Shown: one piece after another, positions 18,101-25,900 of the stretch
Position numbering within the stretch: position 1 is the first letter of the stretch
How the letters are laid out: every line of letters begins with the position of its first letter
From: a virus
Length of the DNA: 49,557 nucleotides
Virus record (IMG/VR): IMGVR_UViG_3300048997_000080
Span: 1 to 49,557 of that record
Strand: one strand, 5' to 3'
Notes under the pieces: model-generated
What the model was told of the DNA's origin: nothing
The model's database searches: none
What the model saw: only the letters and a program-made list of their open reading frames with translations
Made by a program: the position numbers and the translations under genes

Positions 18101-18609
18101 CCCATCGCCTGGCTGTAGTTCTGCACCCCGGGGATGTTGGAGGCCACAGCCGCGCCGAGGGCGTTGGTCACGTCGACGATGTCAGCGCCGCCGACCTTGG
18201 CTCCTTCGGCGGCGATCTTGACGAGGTTCAGCGCCTTCGGCCCCGTGATACCCAGGGAACTGAACGCGGACTCGACGTGGTACAGGGACTCGGCCAGCGA
18301 GTCCGGGTCAACACCGACCTGCCCGGCGAGCTGGAGGACACCCTTGGACAGGCCGGCGATCTGGGACTGAGCCACCCCGGCCTGCGTGTGGATCTTCTCC
18401 ATCGACGACTGGAACTTCGCCGCGGCCTTGACCGACTCCACGCCGACCGCGACCGCCCCGCCAGCGATCACGGCCCCGGCCAGCGCGATCGTCTTGGAGA
18501 CCCGCGAAACGGTCTTCTCCAGGCGGCCAGCGGACGCCCCGGCCTTGTCGAACGCGGGAGAAGCCCGGTCCCGCCCGATTAGGTCGTATATGACCGCAGT
18601 TGTCCCGAT
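15154..18609 (-). CDS. Tape measure protein with C-terminal transglycosylase domain
   Basis: About 1151 residues. The N-terminus is helical; residues about 385-445 hold three 20-residue repeats around NEGLFTKT. A hydrophobic block near 500-570 follows, then four 45-residue repeats around WLYKYIWKPVTGYF. The C-terminal 190 residues resemble a lytic transglycosylase (VEMREAGY with the likely catalytic Glu, then GAYGMAQF). It sets tail length and probably opens the wall during DNA entry. The start is odd: the frame opens at a TGA, and GGGGGTGA lies 6 nt before an ATC codon at 18609, with no ATG, GTG or TTG until 18471. The 46 residues between (AVIYDLIGRDRASPAFDKAG and on) look like a real N-terminus. 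Confidence 0.85.
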   Translation of the reverse strand: MGTTAVIYDLIGRDRASPAFDKAGASAGRLEKTVSRVSKTIALAGAVIAGGAVAVGVESVKAAAKFQSSMEKIHTQAGVAQSQIAGLSKGVLQLAGQVGVDPDSLAESLYHVESAFSSLGITGPKALNLVKIAAEGAKVGGADIVDVTNALGAAVASNIPGVQNYSQAMGALNAIVGSGDMHMQDLAEAFGTGMVAVVKGFGLSLTDVGAALATFGDNNIRGADAATDLRMSVMALAVPSAAGKKILDGWGVSADSLAKDMQNGGLLPALEHLQRLFKANGVTAKEQGQEITDIFGKKAGTGINVLMDQLNRVKSKYPEITKGASNFGSAVAANNKTAAQQFDMLKGTVDALGIRLGLDLLPPVTKFVGWLNKTGVPGVAAFTKKVAGIIPVSAIEQDVKKAEQWVKNLFGMGGEKAPKITPRIDLSNEGLFTKTATLKVKPQVDIQNEGLFTHTPVLKTTPQIDLQNEGIFTKTAPAASKKASDSITSMIKKVNWGKVFTSIIDSAISDAQVIGAEFVKLLGKINWTSLGGSLATVMVGLAVGLVNGLVPALINEAIHHPLDMLMFLASLIPIGRAAGILIDIFDKIPLLGPLVRVFLGPVEKAGGLVEKGLGKVLKKVFGPVGDKIGAAVGDAKSWLLGKGESALLGLWYGAEDGWRAVSGFLGKIGGKILKPFAKAGSWLLGKGKDILSGLGDGIWTGAKAIGGWLYKYIWKPVTGYFVKGGSWLLGKGRDIIQGLGSGIWDRARSIGTWLYKYVWKPLTDYFVKGATWLYQRGSDIIQGLGTGIWNRARSVGTWLYRYIYKPLTGYFAKGGSWLWNHGWDLIQGLFNGITGRLKGISSWVKNNIVNPIITWVKHHFGIKSPSTVFHGIGFNMIAGLLRGIIAGDPLGAIKKIFGSAPRALAGLLEHGIISAAKLPGKAISALKGLGSSVLAGLGSALSGAKGLGSDLLGLLGFGGGGGGISTSGVANSSAYAALKSAAAKKGWTGAQWNALNYVEMREAGYSLTATNPSSGAYGMAQFINGPSEYAQYGGNSTTAAGQAVGMVNYIAQRYGNPIAAAAHERAFNWYAKGLPGQIFSTPTLIGVGEGTRPEKVTVTPLGANYGGSDGAAAPLIGSVTITPQQGPTVDEAMGQLLFTMRRARQAGFPRR
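16075..16600 (-). repeat. Four 135-bp coding repeats in the tape measure
   Basis: Four imperfect direct repeats encode about 45 residues each, centred on GSWLLGKGxDIIQGLG and WLYKYxWKPxTxYFxKG. They read as an amphipathic, Trp/Tyr-rich unit. Unit gain or loss would change tail length. Confidence 0.7.
17185..17365 (-). repeat. Three 60-bp coding repeats in the tape measure
   Basis: Three direct repeats of about 20 codons encode variants of PxIDLxNEGLFTKT: RIDLSNEGLFTKT, QVDIQNEGLFTHT and QIDLQNEGIFTKT. Function unknown; regular spacing suggests binding sites for a repeating partner. Confidence 0.65.
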
Positions 18610-18628
18610 GGGGAATCACCCCCATCGC

Positions 18629-19161
18629 CTACCGCTTGTTCTGCTGCTTTTCCTGCTCGGCCTTCTCGTCCTCGTCGCGGAGCTGGAACTCCGCCATCCA
18701 CTCGGTGATCTCGGCCGAGGAGATCCGGTCCAGCAGTTCAGCGACCGTGCAACCGAGCTTTTCCGCTAGCCGGAAGAGGAATCTTCGCTCTGGTCGCTGC
18801 CTGAGGATTTCCCCAGTTCATCGATGTCCTCTTCGGACAGGCGCGACAGCTTGGCGGCCACCTCGAAGACCCGGTCCAGGCCAGCAGCGGACTTCGCCCC
18901 GAGGGCGTTGACCTCGTTCTCGCTGAACAGCCGCTCCCCGTCCTCGCCGACGAGGCACTTGGCGACCAGCTTCGCCCGCACATTGGCCGTGTTGCGCACG
19001 TAGTCCTTGCCGCGCTGCTGCTGCAGCGACGCCTCGAAGGCGTCACGCTCCTTGCCGCTCAGCGCCCGGACTCGCACGGTACCGTGCCATTCCGGCACGT
19101 CAACGTCCTCCGTGGGCAGGTCGTCTGCCTGGAGGATCGCTTCTTTCGACAGCAGGGCCAT
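18629..19161 (-). CDS. Tail assembly chaperones gpG and gpGT (-1 frameshift)
   Basis: The zero-frame product gpG runs 19161-18766 (131 residues, ending SEDSSSG). A -1 shift at GGGGAAA (18814-18808) gives a 177-residue fusion. Its extension starts ILRQRPERRFLFRLAEKLG, includes ISSAEITEWMAEFQL and ends at TAG 18629. The extension matches the usual gpT pattern. The pair lies directly upstream of the tape measure, where siphoviruses keep these chaperones. They coat the tape measure during tail assembly and are not in the virion. Confidence 0.85.
18808..18814 (-). promoter_or_regulatory. Ribosomal -1 slippery heptamer GGGGAAA
   Basis: On the minus strand the codons are CTG GGG AAA TCC. Slipping back one base continues without a stop for 59 codons to 18629. 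The site sits 40 bases before the gpG stop. It is close to, but not the same as, the lambda GGGAAAG site. Confidence 0.75.
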
Positions 19162-19174
19162 TCAGTTCCCCGAT

Positions 19175-19675
19175 CTAGGTAATTTTCCTGGTGATGTCCA
19201 TGACCACCTTGTTGACGGCGACCTTCGCCGCGGCGCCCATAGGCCGCACGACGCGGTAGAAGTACGGGTGCGGCGGCTGCTGTACGTACACGTCCTCATC
19301 ACCGAAGACGGGATGGCGCCAGCGTGGGCGGGTGCCTTCCATGTAGGACGGCAGCGCGCCTTTGCCCGCGGGCATCTTCCGGCCGGTCACGGCGATGGAC
19401 ACCTGGGCGTTCCTGCCGACGGTCCGCACCGACAAGGTGGTCGCTTTCTTCATCGCCGCCCGCAGGCCCGTCGACCGGGGTCCCTTGGCGGGGATCTGGC
19501 CGATGGACGCGCGGACGGCGGGCACGAACGGCGCGGCGGCTGCGCGCAGCTCCTTGCGGAACTGCTTGAGGATCGCCTTGTCGTCCATGGCCCGCAGTTC
19601 CCGGCTGATCTGCCGGAGTTCCTTCCCGGACGCCCGCATCTGGATCGCGGGGGGCCCGGCGTCCCGGGAGGGCAT
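19175..19675 (-). CDS. HK97 gp10-like / tail completion-type protein (166 aa)
   Basis: The ATG shares its A with the upstream TGA (TGATG). An N-terminal helix (ISRELRAMDDKAILKQFRKELR), Ala-Ala-Ala-Pro segment and later beta strands fit the gp10-like family of head-tail joining or tail completion proteins. Its place after the tail tube gene, between tube and chaperones, is unusual for gp10-like proteins, so it may act in tail completion instead. Confidence 0.55.
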   Translation of the reverse strand: MPSRDAGPPAIQMRASGKELRQISRELRAMDDKAILKQFRKELRAAAAPFVPAVRASIGQIPAKGPRSTGLRAAMKKATTLSVRTVGRNAQVSIAVTGRKMPAGKGALPSYMEGTRPRWRHPVFGDEDVYVQQPPHPYFYRVVRPMGAAAKVAVNKVVMDITRKIT

Positions 19676-20157
19676 CAGGCGGGGATGGCCACGTTCTCGG
19701 CAGGCTCGCTGGTCACAGCGAAGTTGACCGTGATCATTCCGGCGTCGGTGGTGGTCACGTCCTTCGGTGCGGCGGTCACACGCACCGGGAACACGTCCAT
19801 CAGGTTGGCGGCCACGTCACCTTCCCAGAACACGACGATGAACCCGGCGGTGTCCCGGGGCATGATCTGCCGCGCGTCCTGGGAGTCCTCGGAGGTGTAC
19901 AGGGTGATCGTGCTCGCGCTCACAGTGATCGCGCCGGGGATTTGGGAGGTGAACCGGCTGGCCAGGTCCGGGGTGTCCACGGTGGCGCTGGTCGGGTCGA
20001 AGCCGGCCATGGCGTTGATCTCACCGGTCAGGTCGGTGCCCGCGTCGAGTTCGGAGCGGGTGGGTGCGTTCTTGGACGCAATGGAGGGCACCCAGTAGAC
20101 CTGCCTGGTGCCGGTGACGTAGTAGCGGGTTGAACTGGCGAGCGGCGTGGCGGCCAT
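19675..20157 (-). CDS. Major tail tube protein
   Basis: The start is ATG 20157, since AGGGATGTG lies upstream; a GTG two codons earlier is too close to it. The 160-residue product opens TPLASSTRYYVTGTRQVYWV and has the beta-rich pattern of siphovirus tube proteins (TLYTSEDSQDARQIMPRDTAGFIV spans a central strand pair). It lies upstream of the chaperones and tape measure, as expected. Confidence 0.75.
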   Translation of the reverse strand: MAATPLASSTRYYVTGTRQVYWVPSIASKNAPTRSELDAGTDLTGEINAMAGFDPTSATVDTPDLASRFTSQIPGAITVSASTITLYTSEDSQDARQIMPRDTAGFIVVFWEGDVAANLMDVFPVRVTAAPKDVTTTDAGMITVNFAVTSEPAENVAIPA

Positions 20158-20159
20158 GG

Positions 20160-20381
20160 TCACATCCCTGTCGTGTTGTCGGTCTGGCCCGCCGGGTGGC
20201 CGGGCTCGCTGGTGCCCGGCTCGCCGCCGGGCTGGTCGTTCTCCGTGCTGGGCGGCTTGGGCGGGGCGGGCGGCGGTTCGGGGACTTCCTCCCAGCCGGC
20301 GCGGATCATCGCGGAGACCGCGGACGGGGCGACGGTGATCTCGCCTTCCACGCCGTCGTGGCGCATCGTCACCTGGCGCAT
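20160..20381 (-). CDS. Small protein with Pro-rich tail (73 aa)
   Basis: The ATG shares its A with the previous TGA. The first 35 residues form a compact unit (VRHDG-like start, then ITVAPSAVSAMIRAGW); the rest is a Pro/Gly/Glu-rich disordered tail. Such proteins are common just before the tail tube gene in actinophages. Role unknown. Confidence 0.55.
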   Translation of the reverse strand: MRQVTMRHDGVEGEITVAPSAVSAMIRAGWEEVPEPPPAPPKPPSTENDQPGGEPGTSEPGHPAGQTDNTTGM

Positions 20382-20719
20382 CAGGAGGCCCGGATCACGG
20401 CGACGGTGACGCTGGTGGGGGTGGCGTTGTAGGTCCACGACGCGAGCCCGGTGGCCGGATCCTTGTACAGGTCCAGCAGCGGGATGTAGCCGGTGTCCCC
20501 GGCGGCCACGGCGATGGTGCGGCTGGAGACGGCGAGGCTGTCGACGGTCTCGGGAACGGCGAGGATGACGGAATGGGCACTCGAGTCGCCGTTCTTCACC
20601 ACGAGCAGCATTCCGGCGCCGGTGGCGGCCTTGTCGCCGCCGGATGAGGCAGCGGCGAAGTCGGATGAGCCGAGGATGAGCCCGGCGTGCGGCACCGCCT
20701 TGGTGGTCAGGGTTGCCAT
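20381..20719 (-). CDS. Small beta-rich structural-type protein (112 aa)
   Basis: The ATG at 20719 has AAAGGA 6 nt upstream and gives MATLTTKAVPHAG. The product is Ala/Ser/Thr/Val-rich and beta-like (MLLVVKNGDSSAHSVILAVP), resembling small decoration or connector proteins seen in this part of actinophage genomes. Not assignable further. Confidence 0.5.
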   Translation of the reverse strand: MATLTTKAVPHAGLILGSSDFAAASSGGDKAATGAGMLLVVKNGDSSAHSVILAVPETVDSLAVSSRTIAVAAGDTGYIPLLDLYKDPATGLASWTYNATPTSVTVAVIRAS

Positions 20720-20721
20720 CG

Positions 20722-20750
20722 CTGTCCTTTCGGGGGCCGCGGCGTACAAT
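20722..20750 (+). promoter_or_regulatory. Plus-strand promoter for a leaderless gene
   Basis: TACAAT at 20745-20750 fits a -10 box; CTGTCC at 20722-20727, 17 bases upstream, is a weak -35. Transcription would start about 7 bases downstream, at the ATG at 20758. There is no ribosome binding site, consistent with leaderless translation, which is common in actinobacteria. Confidence 0.5.
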
Positions 20751-20757
20751 CCGCGTC

Positions 20758-21090
20758 ATGAGCGGGGATTCAGGGGGCGGTTACCGGCTGCCCGGTGTGG
20801 CGGTGTGGCTGATCGCCGCCGGCTGCGCGGCGTACTGGCTGGCCCGGGCGGGAGTCCTGTCCACGGTGTGGGCGGTGATCGCCGGGGTGGCTGCGGCGGC
20901 GGTGGTGCTGGCCGCGGCGCAGGCCGCGGGGCGGCGGGCGGGGCGGCGCCGGGAACTGCTCACCCGGCTGGCCGGGGCGATGCGGCAGGCCGCAGAACGT
21001 CAGCCCCGGCACTTATGCCGGGTTGAGCAGAGCGGACCAGGGGTCAGGGTGCCGGCGCGGGGGCCTGCTTCTCCGGGGTGCCCTCGGTGA
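20758..21090 (+). CDS. Leaderless two-helix membrane protein on the opposite strand
   Basis: The 110-residue product has two membrane helices (about residues 9-30 and 34-55), then an Arg-rich cytoplasmic segment. Third codon positions are nearly all G or C, so it is coding. It stands alone on the plus strand within the minus-strand structural operon, filling the gap between 20719 and 21044, and its end overlaps the next minus-strand gene by 47 bases. Separate transcription suggests expression when the late operon is silent, for example in a lysogen. Superinfection exclusion is one possibility; nothing in the sequence proves it. Confidence 0.6.
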   Translation: MSGDSGGGYRLPGVAVWLIAAGCAAYWLARAGVLSTVWAVIAGVAAAAVVLAAAQAAGRRAGRRRELLTRLAGAMRQAAERQPRHLCRVEQSGPGVRVPARGPASPGCPR

Positions 21091-21637
21091 CCTGGAAAGT
21101 GGCCACGTCCCCGGCCACCACGTCCACGGCCTCGGTGGCGGACACGGTGCCGTCGGAGATCGTGATCACTGCTGAACCGGGGTTACCAGCGACGACCAGG
21201 CAGGACAGGCCGTCGTCGGCGGGCTGCAAGCTGACCACCGTGCCGTCGTCGGCGGCGTAGGTGATCTGGTCGCCCGAAACCGGGAAGCCCTTGGAGTCCT
21301 CGGGCTGAACGGACAGGGTGAATTGCTCATCGTCGTGGAGCTGCACAGCGCCTCCTGGCGTGTAGGTGGTCGGCCGCGGCTGACCCGCGGACGCTTGTTT
21401 CCATGCGCGGCGACTGGCGGTCACCAGCAGGTGGCGGGGCAGCACCCACGCGGCCAGTTGGCCGGCCAGGTGGGTGACATGCCCGGGGTCGGCTCCGGCG
21501 CCGCCGCCGGAGAAGATCAGCGCCGCGGCGATCAGGCCAGCCGCCCGCGCGACCGTGTCCGCGCTCACCGCCTCGTCGCAGCCGAACCGCAGCGGCGGCA
21601 GCAGCGGCGGGACTGAGAACACGTCGTTGCTGGTCAC
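21044..21637 (-). CDS. Ig-like head decoration-type protein with N-terminal extension
   Basis: The GTG at 21637 has AAGGAG 8 nt upstream. Residues 1-97 are helical and Ala-rich. Residues 98-197 read as an Ig-like fold (ITYAADDGTVVSLQPADDG, SAVITISDGTVSATEAVDVV) with a Pro/Ala tail. An internal GTG at 21346 has AGGAGG 5 nt upstream and would make the Ig-like part alone (100 residues), the size of stand-alone actinophage versions. No stop separates the two parts, so the gene could make a long form, a short form, or both. Confidence 0.6.
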   Translation of the reverse strand: MTSNDVFSVPPLLPPLRFGCDEAVSADTVARAAGLIAAALIFSGGGAGADPGHVTHLAGQLAAWVLPRHLLVTASRRAWKQASAGQPRPTTYTPGGAVQLHDDEQFTLSVQPEDSKGFPVSGDQITYAADDGTVVSLQPADDGLSCLVVAGNPGSAVITISDGTVSATEAVDVVAGDVATFQVTEGTPEKQAPAPAP

Positions 21638-21652
21638 GTGGCTGACTCCTTC

Positions 21653-22144
21653 TCAGCGGCCGGTAAACGCCCGCACGTCGACGCCGAACACGAGGGTCGC
21701 GATGGCGCCTCGCGGTGTCGGGTCCTGGGTGAGAGAGTGCGTCCCGATGCTGGCCATCCCCACCGCTCCGCCGAGGGTCTTGTCTGCGGCGAGGATCTGC
21801 CCGCAGTCACCCAGCAGTGCGTAGGCGCGGGTGCGGGCGGCGGCTATGTCTCCTGACCCGTTCAGGACCGCGATCATGCTCTGGATCGTGTACGTCTCTT
21901 CCTGCGGGGAGACCACGACGCCGTCGATGACCGCCTGCCCCTGGACGACCGGCTGCATCGGCTCGGGGTAGGCGCCGGTCCGGGACATGCGCTCCCCGGT
22001 GAACCCGACCGCGATGGCTTCCAGGGCGCTGCTCTCGGTGACAACCGGCCCGTCGTGGATCTCTGTCCCCGACAGGGCCGGGGCGGCCTTGAGCGCGGTG
22101 ACGAGGGCGGACAGGGCTGCGGGGACGGTCGATGCCCAGGCCAT
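21653..22144 (-). CDS. Head-tail joining / tail terminator-like protein (163 aa)
   Basis: It starts right after the connector stop (TAG then ATG). The mixed alpha/beta pattern with an early helix (ALSALVTALKAAPAL) and a HDGPVVTES segment fits small tail terminator or completion proteins. Position between the connector and tube supports this. Confidence 0.55.
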   Translation of the reverse strand: MAWASTVPAALSALVTALKAAPALSGTEIHDGPVVTESSALEAIAVGFTGERMSRTGAYPEPMQPVVQGQAVIDGVVVSPQEETYTIQSMIAVLNGSGDIAAARTRAYALLGDCGQILAADKTLGGAVGMASIGTHSLTQDPTPRGAIATLVFGVDVRAFTGR

Positions 22145-22960
22145 CTACGCCACCACAGGCCGCGGGGGCCCGATCCATTCTCGGACCTTGCGGGGCATCA
22201 TGAACGCCTGCTTGTAGTCACCGGCTTCCTCCGGCCCGACCACGCCGCCGCCGATCGCGCCGGGGCCGCGCTGGGTTTCCCACACGTGCTGGAGCAGCAC
22301 CAGCGAGCCCTGCATGAGGTTGTACGGGATCACCTGGTACCCGGCGGTGATGCCATAGCTGAGCCAGCCGCACAGTGACGGCCCGGAGATGAGTTCCACG
22401 AGCCCGGTTTCCGGGTCGGTGTACACGTCGCTGGTCACGTCCCAGGTGTGGCTGCCGTCCTTGCGGGCGAGGCTGTCCAGGGAGATGACGGGGACGTTCC
22501 ACAGCCGCAGCGAGCGGTGGCGCTCGTTGCGGACGGTGCGGGTGATGACGCGGCGGGCGATGACCTCGTTCTTCGCGTCCTCGACCGCCGCCGTGGTACC
22601 CGCGATCCACCACCGCAGCTCATCATCCTCGGACGTGTCAGCCGGGTCCATGCCGAGATGCTGCTTCGCGTCGGCGAGGGAGATGATCGATGGCGGGATC
22701 TCGGGGGCGACGTCGAACACGTCCGTGTAGGGGGCGACGGGTTCGGTGGTGACCCAGCGGGCGACGTGCAGGCCGGCCTGGGTGGTGGGATAGGCGTATC
22801 GCAGCTTCCCGGTCACGGCGGGCGGGAGCTGGATCGTAGGCGTGACGGTGCTGTTGTCCGGCAGGGTGATCGTCAGGGTGGCGGTGGCCGGATTGACCAG
22901 TGCCCCGCTGTCGTCGCGGACGTCGATGGCGGCCGGATACAGTGCCCCGAAGTCGATCAC
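22145..22960 (-). CDS. Head-tail connector (adaptor) protein
   Basis: The GTG has AGGAGG 6 nt upstream. Residues 1-85 are a beta domain. From about residue 90 the SLADAKQHLGMDPADTSEDDELRWWI helix region is the classic start of a gp6/gp15-type adaptor. The usual VITRTV...VISLDSL strands follow, then a GYQVIPYNLMQGSLVLLQHVW helix. The fused N-terminal beta domain makes it longer (271) than the common 100-130. Confidence 0.7.
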   Translation of the reverse strand: MIDFGALYPAAIDVRDDSGALVNPATATLTITLPDNSTVTPTIQLPPAVTGKLRYAYPTTQAGLHVARWVTTEPVAPYTDVFDVAPEIPPSIISLADAKQHLGMDPADTSEDDELRWWIAGTTAAVEDAKNEVIARRVITRTVRNERHRSLRLWNVPVISLDSLARKDGSHTWDVTSDVYTDPETGLVELISGPSLCGWLSYGITAGYQVIPYNLMQGSLVLLQHVWETQRGPGAIGGGVVGPEEAGDYKQAFMMPRKVREWIGPPRPVVA

Positions 22961-22973
22961 GGCCGGCCTCCTG

Positions 22974-25900
22974 TCAGTTCCACTGGCCCGCCACGGCGCG
23001 GGGTACGGTCATCTGCCCGGCACGTGCGGTGCCGTATGCGGTACCGGTAGTGGCATCGGTGGTCGCTACGGCAGTGATGGCCAGGGAAAGGATGGCGCCC
23101 GACGACGTTGCCACGTTCCCGGCCGCGGCGAGCGTGACAGCGGCAGCGAGCGTGGCGCCGCCGGACGCCCCGGCGGTGACCGACCCGGCCGCCGCGAGAG
23201 TGACCGTGACCGGCAGGCCCGCGGTGCCAGAGTCGGTTCCCGCCGACGCTGCGGTCATCGATACGGCGAGTGCGGCGCCGGAAGCGATGCTCCCGGCCGG
23301 GGTTGCTGTGAGGCTGACGGCGACCGCCAGCGGGGCGCCGCTCGCCGTAGCCACGGTCCCGGACGCAGCCAGGGCCACGGCGACAGCGAGGGACGTGGTG
23401 TCGTCTGCTGTCCCGGCCGCTGCGGTCGTGACCGCTATGGCCAGGGCAGCGCCAGAAGACAGTGTGCCGCTGCCCGCGGCCGTGAGCGCGGCCGCCACGG
23501 CGAGGGATGCACTGCCGGTGGCGCCGCCGCTGGCGCTGAGCGCAGCTGTGATGGTCAGGGGCGCGCCGCTTGCCTCAGCGACGCTCCCCGTAGCGGCCAG
23601 GGCGGCCGTGACGACCAGGGCCGCGCCGGAGGACAGGGTGCTGCTGCCCGCGGCCGCCAGCGCGGCCGCCACGGCGAGCGGGGCGGTGCCGGTGGCGGTG
23701 CCGGTCGCGCTGAGCGCGGCTGTTACGGCCAGGGCGGCGGCGCTGGCGGCGCCACCAGCCGGAGTTGCCGTCAGGCTGACGGTGGCCGCCAGGGACGCCC
23801 CGGAGGCCGTGGCCACGTTCCCCGCCGCAGCGGGGGTGACCGTGACCGGCAGGCCTGCGGCACCGGCGGTGCCCCCGGCCGCCGCCAGGGTGGCCGTGAC
23901 AGCGAAGCTGGCCGCACTGACGGTGGCGACGTTCCCGGTCGCCGTCAGGGTCACGGTGGCGGTGAGGCTGGCACCACTCGCCGCCGCGACGGTCCCGGCC
24001 GCGGTCAAGCTGGCCGTGACGGCGAGTGAGGCGGTGCCGGTGAAGGCACTGACCGGGGGCGCCTGCAAGACCAGCAGCCAGTCAGGGTCGGCCGCGCTGT
24101 TGCTGCCCTGCGCCGTGCTGTTGTACGTGCTGCCCACCGTGGCGGACGAGGTGGCGCCGCTCGCCGGGTCCACCCACGTCGCGGTGTACCCGGCGGCCAT
24201 CTTGGTCTGGTCGATCGTGATGGTCGCGTGCGCCGGGATGTAGATGACCGCCAGCGCCGACCCGGACCCGCCATCCGGGGTGCGGCTGGCGGTCACATAG
24301 GTGTCGCCGCCCTCATACTGGGCGCCGCTAGTCGGGGCGCCCACGCCAGCGAACAGATCAGCGGAACGGGTCCCGCGGCCGGCCGTCACCAGCGCGCTCG
24401 AGGTGTCCGGGACCAGCAGGTGCCAGCCGGGGATACCGGCGAACGTGTCCAGGATCGTCTTGATCGCCGACGGCTGCATGTACCCGGCACCGGGGCTGGA
24501 CGCCCGGGTCAGCGCGTTAGCGGCGAAATTCCACACGTCCTGCGCGCCGTACATGTAGCCGCGCGACCCCGACGACAGAGCCCACCAGTAGCTCTTGCGG
24601 CCGAACAGCTCCTCGCTCTCGGTCAGCGCCGTGGCCTCGTTGTCATACCAGCCGTCCATGCGGACGTTGACCAGCGAGGGAACCGAGTTGGCGGCGGCCT
24701 CGGTGTAGGCGTCCTCGACCGCGTTGTACGTGGTGCTGTAGTCGTAGATCCAGTTGAACTGGGCGTGGGCGATGCCCCAGGCGTAGGAGGCGTCGCTGGG
24801 CCCCCGGCAGGCGTACCGGGAAGCGCCGCCGGACATGTTCTCCACGGAGATCAGCTGGTTCGCGCTGGCCCCGCGCAAGCCGGTCAGGAACCCGCTGAAC
24901 TGCGCGTCGAACGCGCCCGCGCCGCCGACCCAGCTGCCGTTGTAGTCGTCGCCAACCTCCCAGATGAGGTTGGGTGTGCTGGCGTACCGGGCGCCCGCCG
25001 CCGCGCCGTAGCTCTGGCACTGGGTGGCCGTCCACCCGTGCAGCGAACCGCCCGTGTTGAACAGGGCGTAGGTGTACATGGCGTTCAGCACCACGGTCAG
25101 GCCGTTAGCCGCCGCCGAGCTGATCAGGTAGTCCACCCGGGCCCAGAAAGTGCTGTTCAGCACCCCCGGGGAGCTGAACGGGAACACACCGTCCCAGGTT
25201 TCCCCGCTGTCATTGGGGGATCCGCTGCCAGCCGTCCCGACCGGGGTCGCCAGGAAGCCGTTGAAGCCCTGCGCCGCGCGGGTCGCGGTGTAGGCGTCCA
25301 TGTCGGACTGGAAGGTGGTCGCGCCGCCGTTCTGCCCCGCGTTGGTGATGACCGCCCACGCCGTGTCCCAGCGCAGCAGGTACGGGGCACCGGACTGGTC
25401 CGCGAAATACAGCGCCTGCCCGGACCCGGCGGTGGACGTGAGGAACTGCGGGGTCGCGGTGGCCCGGGCGCTCGCCGTGACAGCGAGGGAAGCGCCGGAG
25501 GACGGCTGCGCAGGCGGGGGCGCCCCCGCGATCTGCTGAAGGCGGCGGTGCCGGTGCCGCCAGTTCCTGCTGAACACCTGCCGGGGGGCGGTCGCGCCCG
25601 GTGAGGCGCCCCCGCCGCCGGTGGCGAGCTGGAACGCGACCACGATCTGGCCCCAGCCCTGGCCGCTGCTGGTGATCCCGTAGGAGCTGGCCTCAGATCC
25701 GCCCGTGGAATTCTTCGAGGCGATCTGCAGGTCGTCGATGGTGCTGGCGTTGACGCCGTTCGCGTCGCCGGTGTACCCGGCGGGGACCGTCCAGGTGGCG
25801 CCCGAGCCGTCGTCGCCGTAGATGCTGACCAGGTACTCGTTCGCGGCCGCCGTGCTGTAAGCCGGGCTGCCCGTCGAGGTGCCGCCGGTGCCGGAAGCCG

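Noticed and set aside
16457-18118. A 553-codon plus-strand open frame
   Set aside because: It is the antisense of the tape measure. High GC suppresses stops, the product has no domain pattern, and the minus-strand gene is certain.
23060-24050. CRISPR-like array
   Set aside because: The repeats are coding, degenerate, about 60 bp with no unique spacers, and stay in one reading frame.
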